A stretch of DNA of 64,000 nucleotides from AP-15 sp963832875 (GCA_963832875.1 CAWHWB010000011.1:62001-126000); one strand, 5' to 3'; shown: positions 24,390-33,789, counted from the first letter of the stretch. Numbers and translations: made by a program. Notes: generated by a model not told the origin, from the letters alone.

Positions 24390-26435
24390 CTACCGAGCGG
24401 CGGATTTTGCCCGTTCCAGCCGCCACCAGGCTTCGAGCATGCAAGCGACCGACCAGGCCTGCGCCGGGCAGCCGCGCGGCGTGTGCGGCGGGTCGCCGTC
24501 AAAGATCTCGCTGATCTGGCCGAGCCCGGCATCAGAGAGATGATCGCCGATCGGCTCCAGATACCGCTGCGCCGCCGCCGCATCACCATAAACCCGATAA
24601 TGGGCAAGCGCCCAGGGCCCGAGCAGCCAGGCCCACACCGTGCCCTGGTGATAGGCGGCGTCGCGCTCGGCCGGGGCGCCGCGGCAGACGGGGCGATAGG
24701 CCGGGTCGTCCGCAGCGAGCGAGCGCAGGCCGTAAGAGGTGACGAGCGTGCGGCCGCATCGCCGCAGAACCGCCCGCTGCATCGTCCGATCGAGCGGGCT
24801 GGCCCACAGGCTGACGGCCAAAATCTGGTTTGGCCGCAGACTGGCATCGACGCCGTCGGGTCCGTCGATGACATCGTAGAGACCATCGCCGTCCGGCAGC
24901 GCGAACCGGGCAAAACCCTGTTGCGCCTCGGCCGCCGCGCCGCGATAGCGCTCGCCCGGCATGCCGATCCGCCGGGCCATCGCCGCCATCGCGGCGAGCG
25001 CGTTGTACCACAGCGCATTGATCTCGACCGGCTTGCCGATGCGCGGGGTGACCACCCAATCGCCGACCCGCGCATCCATCCAGGTTAGCTGCACGCCCGC
25101 CTCGCCGGCGCGCAGCAGCCCGTCCGCAGAATCGACGCCGATGCTGTATCTGGTGCCCCGCAGATGCCAGTCGATGATGTCGGCCAGCACCGGAAACACC
25201 CGGCGCAACGCCGCCTCGTCGCCGGTCGCTTCGACATAGGCGCGCCACGCCTCGATGTACCACAGGGTCGCATCGGCGGTGTTGTAGTCGGGTGTGGCGC
25301 CGGCGCCGGGAAACACGTTTGGCAGCATGCCGCGATCGACAAAACGGGCGAAGGTTTCGAGGATCTGGCGCGCGGTGTCGAACCGGCCGGCCGCTAGGCA
25401 CAGCCCCGGCAGCGAAATCATCGTGTCGCGTCCCCAATCGCCGAACCAGGGATAGCCGGCTATGACCGAACGGCCCTCGGGCAAGCCCGGCAACGGCCGC
25501 GCGATAATGAAGAAGTCGGTGGCGAGGACCAGCCGCATGACCCAGTGAGGGGCGTCGGCAAAGAGCGGGTCGGCGGCGATCGCGCGTTGCAACGCCTCGC
25601 GATCGTGCGCGCGGCGGCGTTCGAGCGCTGCACCCAGATCGGGCTTGGGGGGACGATCGAGACCCGCGGCGAGACCCGCGGCAAAGCCGCTCCAGTTTCC
25701 CGGCGTTAGCGGCAGTTCGAGGTCGCCGACATGGAGGTGGGAGTCGACGGCGCCAAGGCCGCGCCCGCGCTCGACCGGCAGATCGAAATCGCGATACCAA
25801 TCCTGGCGCGCCATGAGAGTGCCGCCGCTCGCGGCAATGTGCAGGGTGAACCGGTCCGCCGTGACCGTCAGCGTGCCGCCATCCGAGGCGATTTGCGGCG
25901 CGAAACCGAGCCAGGTGTCGCCATGATGGTCGCGGCCATTGGCCAATAGCGACACCGAGAGGTGCGCCGCCTCGTCGGCCTCGCCTTCGAGACGCCAGGC
26001 GACATAGACCGTATCGGCGCCCGGCTCCATCCACACCCGCTGCTCGACGGACCGGTCGCCAAAGGAGAAGCGCCACACCGGGATCGTGCCCTCGAGATCA
26101 AAGCTTTCGAGCGCCCGGTGACCCTGAGGTTCGACCGCGCCGCTCGCCCAACGGTTGACGAACAGCGGCTGTGAGACCTCATCCGAGACAAACCGAGCAT
26201 CGGCTTTGGCGAGAACGAGTACGCGGCCGAGCGGCGGATCCACCGGCGCCACCAAAAGCGCGTGATAGCGCCGCGTCAGGCTCTGCGCGATGGTGCCGCC
26301 GGCGTAGCCGCCGCGCCCGTTGGCGATCCACCACTCGCGTCGCTCAGCGGCGGCGAGACAGCCGCAGACCGCACGGCCGAACCGGACCGGCGCCAGCCGA
26401 GCGAGGGGGCCCGGTGCCCCGTTGCGGACGCTCAA
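24390..26435 (-). CDS. Amylo-alpha-1,6-glucosidase/glycogen debranching-type GH133 protein
   Basis: A 681-residue protein with an N-terminal GDE_N-like beta domain (WWIANGRGGYAGGTIAQSLTRR near residue 29) and a C-terminal (alpha/alpha)6 toroid (GDE_C). The toroid shows GDWGRDTMISLPGL near residue 330, KPVEINALWYNAL, RPNQILAVSLWASP and AYHQGTVWAWLLGPW, which include the usual acidic catalytic residues. The enzyme should cut alpha-1,6 branches of a glucan. No ATG exists near the conserved N-terminus; a TTG at 26435 overlaps the upstream stop as TTGA and is the probable start. It is coupled to the glucosidase gene before it. Confidence 0.85.
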   Translation of the reverse strand: MSVRNGAPGPLARLAPVRFGRAVCGCLAAAERREWWIANGRGGYAGGTIAQSLTRRYHALLVAPVDPPLGRVLVLAKADARFVSDEVSQPLFVNRWASGAVEPQGHRALESFDLEGTIPVWRFSFGDRSVEQRVWMEPGADTVYVAWRLEGEADEAAHLSVSLLANGRDHHGDTWLGFAPQIASDGGTLTVTADRFTLHIAASGGTLMARQDWYRDFDLPVERGRGLGAVDSHLHVGDLELPLTPGNWSGFAAGLAAGLDRPPKPDLGAALERRRAHDREALQRAIAADPLFADAPHWVMRLVLATDFFIIARPLPGLPEGRSVIAGYPWFGDWGRDTMISLPGLCLAAGRFDTARQILETFARFVDRGMLPNVFPGAGATPDYNTADATLWYIEAWRAYVEATGDEAALRRVFPVLADIIDWHLRGTRYSIGVDSADGLLRAGEAGVQLTWMDARVGDWVVTPRIGKPVEINALWYNALAAMAAMARRIGMPGERYRGAAAEAQQGFARFALPDGDGLYDVIDGPDGVDASLRPNQILAVSLWASPLDRTMQRAVLRRCGRTLVTSYGLRSLAADDPAYRPVCRGAPAERDAAYHQGTVWAWLLGPWALAHYRVYGDAAAAQRYLEPIGDHLSDAGLGQISEIFDGDPPHTPRGCPAQAWSVACMLEAWWRLERAKSAAR

Positions 26436-29167
26436 TGCGCGCCGACCGGCTCGGGCAGGACGGCCTCGGCCGAAGGCGGCGGTGCGGTCTCGGCGGTGTG
26501 GGCGGTCGGATAGGTGCGCAAGAGGAGCGCCACCAGCCCGGTCCAGCCGGTCTGGTGCGAGGCGCCGAGACCCCTGCCGGTGTCGCCGTCGAAATATTCG
26601 TAAAACAACACATTGTCGCGGAAATCCGGGTCGTTCTGCTCGATCGGCGATTGGCCAAAGACCGGCCGATGCCCGGCCTTGTCGCGCAGAAACAGGCGGC
26701 ACAGGCGGCGCGACAATTCGGCCGCGACCTCGCCCAGATGCATCAGATTGCCGGAGCCGACCGGGCATTCGACCTTGAAATCGTCGCCGTAATAGCTGTG
26801 GAACCGCAGCAGCGACTCGATCACCAGAAAATTGACCGGAAACCAGATCGGCCCGCGCCAGTTCGAATTGCCGCCGAACACGTTAGACGCACAGTCGGCC
26901 GGCGCATATTCGACGCTGATGCAGGTGCCGGCGTGCTCGAACATATAAGGGTTCTTGTCGTGAAACTTGGACAGCGAGCGCACGCCATACTCCGACAGGA
27001 ATTCGGTCTCGTCGAGCATTCGGCTCAATAGGCGCTTCATGCGGTGGCCGCGCAGCAGCGACAGCAGGTGGCGCTCGCCGGCGCTGGCGTCGCGCCAGCG
27101 CGAGACCAGCTGGGCGAGATGCGGGCGATGCTCGAGAAACCAATGGGCGCGGGCGCTGAATTTCGGCAGCCGAGCAAACACCGAGGAGTCCAGCACCTCG
27201 ACCGCGAACAACGGAATGAGCCCGACCATCGAGCGCAACCGCAGCGGAATCCGCTCGCCGTCCGGCAGGTGTAGCACGTCGTAGTAGAATTCGTCGGTCT
27301 CGTCCCACAACCCGATGCCCTCACCGCCGATATTGGTCATGGCACCGGCGATGTAGAGGAAATGCTCGAAGAACTTCGACGCGATATCCTCGTAGACCCG
27401 GTCCTCGAGGGCGAGTTCGAGGGCGATGCGCATCAGGTTGAGCGTGTACATCGCCATCCATGCGGTGCCGTCCGACTGATTGATCGTGCCGCCGGTCGGC
27501 AAAGGGGCGCTGCGGTCGAAAATGCCGATATTGTCGAGCCCGAGAAACCCGCCTTCGAAGATGTTGCGGCCGTCCACGTCCTTGCGGTTGACCCACCAGG
27601 TGAAATTCAGCATCAGCCGGTGGAAGACGCGTTCGAGAAACGGGCGGTCCCCCTCGCCGCCGCGCTGGGCGCGATCGATTTCGTAAACCCGCCACGCCGC
27701 CCAGGCGTGCACCGGCGGATTGACGTCGCCGAATGCCCATTCATAGGCCGGAAGCTCGCCGTTGGGGTGCATGTACCAGTCGCGCGTCAGCAGCACGAGC
27801 TGGTTCTTGGCATATCCCGGGTCGAGATTGGCCAGGGTCACGCAATGAAAGGCGAGGTCCCAGGCGGCGTACCAAGGATATTCCCACTTGTCGGGCATCG
27901 AGACGATGTCGGCGTTGTTCAAGTGCCGCCACTGCGCATTGCGTCCGTGCCGGCGCGATTCCGGCGGTTTCGGCTGCAACGGGTCGCCGTCCAGCCATTC
28001 TGGAACGTCGAAATAATAGAACTGCTTGGTCCACAGCATGCCGGCGAACGCCTGGCGCTGCACCAGCCGCGTATCGCGATCGTCGATGTCCTGTTGCAGC
28101 GTATCGTAGAACTCATCGGCCTCGGCGCGGCGCCGGCGCAGGATGTGGCGGAAATCGTCGAACCCAGGGTTGGCGCCCTCCGGCGCCAGCCGCACCCGCA
28201 ATCGGGCGTCGCCGCGCCCCGGCAAAGCGAGGCGGTAGTGGGCCGCAAGCTTGCTCCCGAGTCGCGCCGGGTTGACCGCCTCCCGGTCGCCGTTGACAAT
28301 ATAGTCGTTGATCCCGTCCTTGAAATATTCCCCCGGCGCCTTCATTCCCCATAACCGACGGACATTGGTTTCGTTCTCGCAGAACAGAAATTCCGGATCG
28401 CCCTCGCAAAAGAGCTGCATCGGCGGCAGCAGCGGGTGATCGACCGAGACCGAACTGCCGTCGCGCGCCAGCAGCCTCGGTTTCGGCGAATCCGGCTGCC
28501 ACGCCCAGATGTTGCGCGCCCAAAGCTGCGGCAGCACATGCAGCGTCGTCTTCTCGGCTCCGCGATTGAAGACGGTGATCTGCATCAGGATATCGTCGGC
28601 CGCGGCCTTGGCGTATTCGATCTCGACGTCGAAATAGCGGTTCTCGGCAAATACGCCGGTGTCGATCAGCTCGAATTCGGGCTGGCTCCTGCCGCGCCGC
28701 CGGTTCTCCTCGACCAGCTCGGCATAAGGGAAGGCGGCCTGCGGATACTTGTACAGCATGCGCATGTAGGAGTGGGTCGGCGTGCCGTCGAGATAGTAAT
28801 AGAGCTCCTTGACGTCCTCGCCGTGATTGCCTTCCGAATTGGTCAGCCCGAACAGCCGTTCTTTGAGGATCGGGTCCTGGCCATTCCACAATGCGAGGCC
28901 GAGGCACAGCAGCAGCCGATCGTCGCCAAACCCGCCGATCGCGTCTTCGCCCCAGCGATAGGCGCGGCTGCGCGCGTGGTCGTGCGGGAAATAATCCCAT
29001 GCGGTGCCCCACGGGCTGTAATCCTCGCGCACCGTGCCCCACTGCCGGTCGCTCAGATAAGGGCCCCAACGCCGCCACGTGACACCCTTGCCGATTTCGG
29101 CAAGCCGCGCCGCCTCGGCCGTGCCCGCTCCGGGTCCGCGCTCTCCGCGATCCGCTCCCGCCGTCAT
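26432..29167 (-). CDS. MGH1/GH63-like glucosidase
   Basis: A 911-residue cytoplasmic protein with a GH63-like (alpha/alpha)6 catalytic region. RWGPYLSDRQWGTVREDYS near residue 33 is the typical opening of this bacterial glucosidase family. Further family blocks are EYPWYAAWDLAFHCVTLAN near residue 430, FLGLDNIGIFDRS near residue 545, INQSDGTAWMAMYTLNLMRIA near residue 565 and RGPIWFPVNFLVIESL near residue 770. It probably acts on glucosyl-glycerate, mannosylglycerate or trehalose-like alpha-glucosides; the exact substrate is not evident. It is first in a two-gene unit and diverges from the PLP-enzyme gene across 204 bases. Confidence 0.85.
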   Translation of the reverse strand: MTAGADRGERGPGAGTAEAARLAEIGKGVTWRRWGPYLSDRQWGTVREDYSPWGTAWDYFPHDHARSRAYRWGEDAIGGFGDDRLLLCLGLALWNGQDPILKERLFGLTNSEGNHGEDVKELYYYLDGTPTHSYMRMLYKYPQAAFPYAELVEENRRRGRSQPEFELIDTGVFAENRYFDVEIEYAKAAADDILMQITVFNRGAEKTTLHVLPQLWARNIWAWQPDSPKPRLLARDGSSVSVDHPLLPPMQLFCEGDPEFLFCENETNVRRLWGMKAPGEYFKDGINDYIVNGDREAVNPARLGSKLAAHYRLALPGRGDARLRVRLAPEGANPGFDDFRHILRRRRAEADEFYDTLQQDIDDRDTRLVQRQAFAGMLWTKQFYYFDVPEWLDGDPLQPKPPESRRHGRNAQWRHLNNADIVSMPDKWEYPWYAAWDLAFHCVTLANLDPGYAKNQLVLLTRDWYMHPNGELPAYEWAFGDVNPPVHAWAAWRVYEIDRAQRGGEGDRPFLERVFHRLMLNFTWWVNRKDVDGRNIFEGGFLGLDNIGIFDRSAPLPTGGTINQSDGTAWMAMYTLNLMRIALELALEDRVYEDIASKFFEHFLYIAGAMTNIGGEGIGLWDETDEFYYDVLHLPDGERIPLRLRSMVGLIPLFAVEVLDSSVFARLPKFSARAHWFLEHRPHLAQLVSRWRDASAGERHLLSLLRGHRMKRLLSRMLDETEFLSEYGVRSLSKFHDKNPYMFEHAGTCISVEYAPADCASNVFGGNSNWRGPIWFPVNFLVIESLLRFHSYYGDDFKVECPVGSGNLMHLGEVAAELSRRLCRLFLRDKAGHRPVFGQSPIEQNDPDFRDNVLFYEYFDGDTGRGLGASHQTGWTGLVALLLRTYPTAHTAETAPPPSAEAVLPEPVGAH

Positions 29168-29371
29168 TTTCGTGATGTCCTTCGCGCCCGCGCTTGAGGC
29201 AAGCTATTACGTCTCTCTGCCGCCACCAATCACTTTGGCGGAAAACGCTGTAAGCTTTCGCTAGCGCTGAATGTCGGAACGGGGCGGCGTCCGCGCCCGG
29301 TTTGCCGCCGGGCCGCCGCGACCATGCTCCTTTCGGCCCCGTGCCGGGGATTGCCCAAGCCGGAGGACGCG

Positions 29372-30514
29372 ATGACCGCCAAATCTTTGCATCCCGCCAC
29401 CCTCGCCGCGCAGGCGCTCGGCTGGACCGATCCTTCGACCGGCGCGGTGGTGCTGCCGGTCCACATGGCGACGACCTTTCTGCGCGATCCCGATAACGAG
29501 TATCGGCGCGGGCGCAGCTATGGGCGCGCCGACAACCCGAGCTACGACCAGCCGCAGGCGCTACTGACCGCGCTCGAAGGCGGCGCCGACTCGTTGCTGT
29601 TTTCGTCCGGGATGGCGGCGGCCGCCGCGGTTTTTCAGAGTCTGCCGCGAGGGTCCCATGTGGTGGCGCCGCGCGTCATGTATTGGGGTCTGCGCGCCTG
29701 GCTCAAGAACTTTGCCGAGACCTGGGGGGTCGAGACCGATTTTGTCGATGCGACCGCGCCCGGCGCGCTGCGAACGGCGGTGCGGCCGGGGAATACGCGA
29801 CTCCTGTGGATCGAGACCCCAGCCAACCCATTGTGGTCGGTGACCGACGTCGCCGCCGCCGCCGAGATCGCGCATAAGGCCGGCGCATTGCTCGCGGTCG
29901 ACAGCACCGCGGCGACACCGGTCTTGACCCGGCCATTGGCGCTCGGCGCCGATATCGTCATGCATTCGGCGACCAAGTATCTGAACGGCCACAGCGACGT
30001 GATCGCCGGAAGCTTGACGACGGCGCGCAAGGACGCCTTTTGGGAGCGGGTGCGCGCCGCCCGCAGCGGCGGGGGCGCCATTCTCGGCAGTTTCGAGGCC
30101 TATCTGCTGCTACGCGGTATGCGCACTTTGTTCCCCCGCGTCGAGCGCGCCTGCCGATCGGCGCAGCAAATCGCCGGGGCGTTGGCCGCCGATCCGCGGA
30201 TATGCGAGGTGCTCTATCCGGGGCTGCCCGGGCATCCTGGCCACGCGATTGCCGCGCGCCAGATGGAGGGCGGCTTTGGCGGCATGCTTAGCATCCGCGT
30301 CGCGGGCGGGGCCGCGGCGGCGATCGCCACCGCAGCGCGGGTCGAGATCTGGCAGCGTGCGACCTCGTTGGGCGGGGTCGAAAGCCTGATCGAGCATCGC
30401 GCCTCGATCGAAGGCGCCGACGGCCCGGCCCCGCCCGATTTGCTGCGCCTGTCGGTCGGGATCGAGGACGCGGGCGACCTCCTCGCCGACCTCGACGCGG
30501 CGCTCGGCCGATGA
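29372..30514 (+). CDS. Cys/Met-metabolism PLP enzyme (cystathionine gamma-synthase/lyase family)
   Basis: A 380-residue fold-type I enzyme. The opening HPATLAAQALGWTDPSTGAVV, the N-terminal YGRADNPSYDQ (phosphate and Tyr contacts) and SGMAAAAAV near residue 77 match the trans-sulfuration family. The Schiff-base Lys is K202 in HSATKYLNGHSDV, and TSLGGVESLIEH near residue 335 is the family's C-terminal signature. Reactions in this family include gamma-synthase, gamma-lyase and O-acylhomoserine sulfhydrylase; which applies here cannot be read. The ATG at 29372 follows CGGAGGA. Confidence 0.88.
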   Translation: MTAKSLHPATLAAQALGWTDPSTGAVVLPVHMATTFLRDPDNEYRRGRSYGRADNPSYDQPQALLTALEGGADSLLFSSGMAAAAAVFQSLPRGSHVVAPRVMYWGLRAWLKNFAETWGVETDFVDATAPGALRTAVRPGNTRLLWIETPANPLWSVTDVAAAAEIAHKAGALLAVDSTAATPVLTRPLALGADIVMHSATKYLNGHSDVIAGSLTTARKDAFWERVRAARSGGGAILGSFEAYLLLRGMRTLFPRVERACRSAQQIAGALAADPRICEVLYPGLPGHPGHAIAARQMEGGFGGMLSIRVAGGAAAAIATAARVEIWQRATSLGGVESLIEHRASIEGADGPAPPDLLRLSVGIEDAGDLLADLDAALGR

Positions 30515-30564
30515 AGCCATAGGCTTGACGCCTAGCGGCCCGAGGGAGGACGATTGGCGATGCG

Positions 30565-30651
30565 ATGAGCAAGAACGTTGTAAGCGGGCGCTCCGCCGCG
30601 TCCGCCGCGCTCAACGCTGATGGGGAGGTTACGCAGTGGGGATTTTTCTGA
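30565..30651 (+). other. Possible 28-codon leader ORF overlapping the amidohydrolase start
   Basis: An ATG at 30565, after a GGGAGGACG ribosome site, opens 28 codons (MSKNVVSGRSAASAALNADG...) ending at 30651, 16 bases beyond the GTG start of the amidohydrolase gene in another frame. It may be a translation-coupling leader or chance; no conservation can be checked here. Confidence 0.2.
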
Positions 30652-32144
30652 GCAAGCGCGAGCTTGCCGCGACCGAGCCGGCTGAGACGGCGGCGTTCCG
30701 CTCGCCGTTGCCGACCCGGATGGTGTCGAACGGCGAATTCAACCCGCTGCCGCAAACGCCGCGGCAGCGACAGTTCGAGGACCGGCTGAAGGAGCTTGCG
30801 GGTGCCACCGCGAAAAAGCTCGGCACCAGCCGCCGGAACTTCCTGCGCACGAGCTGCGGCATGGCGACCGCCTTTATCGCGCTGAACGACGTGTTCGGGC
30901 CGGTCTTCCAAGTGTCGACGGCCGAGGCGGCCGAGCCCGAGGCGGCCGCCGAACGGGACCAGGCGCTCAAAGGCCAGTTCATCCTCGACGACCAGCTTCA
31001 CTTCGTGCACGACGACTATAATGTCCCGGACATCCTCTTCCTCGCCAAGTATGCCGCGCAGCATTGGGACCCGGGCCTGTTGAACGACAGGTACGGGCTG
31101 ACCCTCGACCGCTACAAATTCGACAACTTCCTTAAGGAAGTCTATCTCGACAGCGACATGAAGATCGGGCTGTTGAGCGGCGCTCCGTTCGACAATAAGG
31201 CCGAGTGGTTTCTGACCAACGACCAGATCAAGCAGGCGGCCGACACCGTCAACAGCATCGCCGGGTCCAACCGGCTGTTGTTCCACTCGGTCATCACGCC
31301 TTTGCAGCCCGGCTGGATGGAGGAGGTCGACCGCTGCATCGAGCAGGTCAAGCCGAATAGCTGGAAGGGCTACACGATCGGCGATCCGCTCAATGTCAAG
31401 ACGACGAAATACCCGTGGCGGCTCGACGACGAGAAGGTGGTCTACCCGTTTTACGAAAAGGCGGTGAAAGCCGGGATCACCACAGTATGCATCCACAAGG
31501 GCCTGCTGCCAGCCGATTATGTGACCGCGATCCCGGGCGGCGCGTGGAAATACGCGACGGTCGAGGATCTGCCGAAGGCGGCGAAGGACTGGCCGCAGAT
31601 CAACTTCGTGATCTATCACTCGGCATTGCGGCCGTTCGCCGAATCGCCAGATCCCGCTTTGGCCCAGTTCGAGAAGACCGGCTACATCGAATGGGCCTCC
31701 GACCTCGCGGCGATCCCGACGAAGCACCGCGTCAGCAACGTCTACGCCGATATCGGCACCTCTTTTGCGATGTCGGCGACGGCGAACCCGCGCTTCTGCG
31801 CCGCGTTTATGGGCACGCTGATCAAGGGATTGGGGCAGGATCACGTGTTCTGGGGCACCAACTCGGTGTGGTACGGCTCGCCGCAATGGCAGATCGAGGC
31901 GTTCCGCCGGCTGGAAATTCCCGAGGACATGCAGAAAAAGCACGGGTTTGCCCCGCTCGGAGCCGCTGATGGCGCCGCCAAGAATGCGATCTTCGGCACC
32001 AACGCCGCGCGCTTCTACAAGCTAGAGCGCCATGCGGAGCTGACGCCGTGGGAAGAGGACGGGCTCGGCAGGCTTAAGGCCGCCTATCTCGGCGACCGCC
32101 CGGCGCGCAGCAACGCTGCCTACGGCTACGTCGCCCGGGGCTAA
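30636..32144 (+). CDS. Amidohydrolase (COG2159 type) with internal Tat signal
   Basis: A 502-residue metal-dependent hydrolase of the amidohydrolase-2 group. About 65 polar residues precede a twin-arginine signal, SRRNFLRTSCGMATAFIAL (residues 67-85), with cleavage near TAEAAEP. The hydrolase domain has a metal-site region LDDQLHFVHDDYN near residue 113, CIHKGLL near residue 287, FVIYHSALRP near residue 330 and WGTNSVWYGSP near residue 406. The long polar stretch before the Arg pair is conserved-looking, not a start error, because the GTG at 30636 has a GGGGAGG ribosome site. Relatives hydrate or decarboxylate aromatic acids; the substrate is not known. It converges on the selenoprotein gene. 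Confidence 0.82.
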   Translation: MGIFLSKRELAATEPAETAAFRSPLPTRMVSNGEFNPLPQTPRQRQFEDRLKELAGATAKKLGTSRRNFLRTSCGMATAFIALNDVFGPVFQVSTAEAAEPEAAAERDQALKGQFILDDQLHFVHDDYNVPDILFLAKYAAQHWDPGLLNDRYGLTLDRYKFDNFLKEVYLDSDMKIGLLSGAPFDNKAEWFLTNDQIKQAADTVNSIAGSNRLLFHSVITPLQPGWMEEVDRCIEQVKPNSWKGYTIGDPLNVKTTKYPWRLDDEKVVYPFYEKAVKAGITTVCIHKGLLPADYVTAIPGGAWKYATVEDLPKAAKDWPQINFVIYHSALRPFAESPDPALAQFEKTGYIEWASDLAAIPTKHRVSNVYADIGTSFAMSATANPRFCAAFMGTLIKGLGQDHVFWGTNSVWYGSPQWQIEAFRRLEIPEDMQKKHGFAPLGAADGAAKNAIFGTNAARFYKLERHAELTPWEEDGLGRLKAAYLGDRPARSNAAYGYVARG

Positions 32145-32186
32145 TCCGGCACGTCGCCCCGGTGCTTTGCAGCCGCGGAGGGGCGC

Positions 32187-33398
32187 TTACCCGCCGGGCG
32201 GGACGCGCAGATTGGGAACGAGGAAATTGCCGGCGATCAGCTTGAGCCGATCGTCGTCGGCCTCGCGATAGGCCCGGCGCAGCGCCTGGATCGCGGCCCC
32301 GGAAGCGGTCTCGTTCCACAGCCAGTCGGCGAGCTGCTTGCTCGACGGCTTGGCCGACCCGGCGAGGGCGGCTTCGAGGCTATAGGCTTTCAGGTCGTCT
32401 ACGGCAAAGCGCAGAGTCAGCGGCGCCGACATCTCGCCATTCGGGCTCGCCGGGTTTTGGCCACGCAGCCAAGCGCCGATATAGTCGCCGACTTCGCCGA
32501 TCGACAGTCCGCTCAGCCCCAGGGTCGTGCGCCGGCGTTCGGAGACCGAGCGGCGGTAAGCTTCGCCAAGCCGCGCGATCTCGCTGTCGAGCGCGTCGGC
32601 GATGGGGTAGCCATTGCCGTCAGCGCCGATCGGGGCCGCAGCGAATGGTGGGCGCCAATCGGGGTCGGGCCGTTCGCGCGGATCGTCGCGCGGGAAGTCC
32701 TCGATCGCCATCGGCCCGTCGGCGCGTTCGAGCATACGCAATGCCGCGAGCACCACGTCTTTCTGAAACGCTCGATCGCTCGGCGGCCCGAACGGCCGTC
32801 CTAGCTCGAACGGCACCCATAAGGCCCGCGGCGGCCGGGTGTTTTCGATCTGCGGCCGGATCAGCCCGACCGCCACCGTTGCGATGCCTTCTTCCTCGAG
32901 ATAGTGCCCCAGCGCGCACACGGCGCGCGTGCAGAGCGGTCAAACGGGGGAGAGCAGGACGGCGTCGACGCTGTCGCGTTTGAGGTGGGCGGCGACCTCG
33001 CGGGCGTGGCCTTCCATCTGCACCGGGTCGGTGGCGCCCATGAACGAGTAATGCGTCGCCCCCACCGAGCCGATCTCGCCGTCGGCGGCAAGCTCGTTCA
33101 GGCGTTCGAGCGGGAAGACGACGTTGCGATCCTCCGCGAAGCCGGTGCGGTCAAAGTTGATCGAAATGTGGCTGATCAGCAGCTGGTCGGCCGACGTCGA
33201 GGACGGAATCGCGCGGTAATCGGCGTCGCGCCCGCGAAACGGCGTCTCGCCTCGAACCACGAGGCCTGCGGACGACACGATCGCGACGCGCCGCCGCGCC
33301 AGGGCCGGGCCATCGACCCATGGCGTCGTCGTGAAACTCGGGCATTCGAGCTCGGCCAGGCGCTTGGCCATGGCCGCAGGCAGGTCGGTCAGTCGCAC
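32187..33398 (-). CDS. Glycine/sarcosine/betaine reductase selenoprotein B-family protein with in-frame UGA (Sec153)
   Basis: Read straight through one in-frame TGA (32940-32942), this is a continuous protein of 403 residues from a GTG at 33398, preceded by AAGGGAGAG. The opening VRLTDLPAAMAKRL and ECPSFTTTPW, HISINFDRTGF near residue 100, GSVGATHYSFMGATDP near residue 125 and the redox site LLSPV-Sec-PLCTR at 149-158 match this family, where the position is Sec or Cys in a U/CxxC motif. The reading frame and family text continue unbroken on both sides of the TGA, so it is not a true stop. A hairpin fitting a bacterial SECIS follows. Function in alphaproteobacteria is unknown; the clostridial relative takes part in amino-acid reduction. 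selA, selB, selC and selD lie outside the window. Confidence 0.88.
32912..32928 (-). promoter_or_regulatory. Candidate bacterial SECIS hairpin
   Basis: In the mRNA a 6-base stem (GCGCGC/GCGCGC) closes a CGUGU loop that begins 17 bases after the UGA. A GU-containing apical loop 16-37 bases downstream is the reported bacterial SECIS layout. The stem is self-complementary GC sequence in GC-rich DNA, so chance cannot be excluded. Confidence 0.5.
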
Positions 33399-33642
33399 TC
33401 GGTGCTCTCCCTTTCCCCGGCGGCCCGGCTGCGCCAGTAAGGCCCGCAAACCATCAGGGACGCCCCACGGAATGTCAACCTTTGAGCCGCGATCGCCCGC
33501 TCCCCGGCCTCTTATGTAGTTAACATCACTTGACCGATCCATAAAATCCAAACTAATAACGACAATCTCAGGATTAGCTGGCATTGACCTCGCTATTATC
33601 GCAAACTATTATTAAATCAGAAGAGTAATTCACCGATCAGAA

Positions 33643-33789
33643 ATGACACACTGGTTGCTGCGCATGTTTCGCTTGGCTGTCGTGATCGGGGTGCTGGCCT
33701 GGGCGGTCGAGACCGGGGATCTGTCGGAGCAGGCGCGCGGATTTGTCGAGACCGCATTCGGGACCTGGACCCAGTCGATCGGGCGCTAG
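33643..33789 (+). CDS. 48-residue putative membrane peptide
   Basis: A short reading frame from ATG 33643 encodes MTHWLLRMFRLAVVIGVLAWAVE, one hydrophobic helix (about residues 9-23), then an acidic/aromatic tail ending WTQSIGR. It sits just after an AT-rich divergent region and before the converging suf operon. No ribosome site stands out and no homologue is recognised, so it may be real or chance. Confidence 0.4.
   Translation: MTHWLLRMFRLAVVIGVLAWAVETGDLSEQARGFVETAFGTWTQSIGR

Noticed and set aside
30288..31943. A 551-codon minus-strand frame across the amidohydrolase gene
   Set aside because: Antisense to a gene with Tat signal and metal motifs; its composition is that of a reverse-strand shadow.
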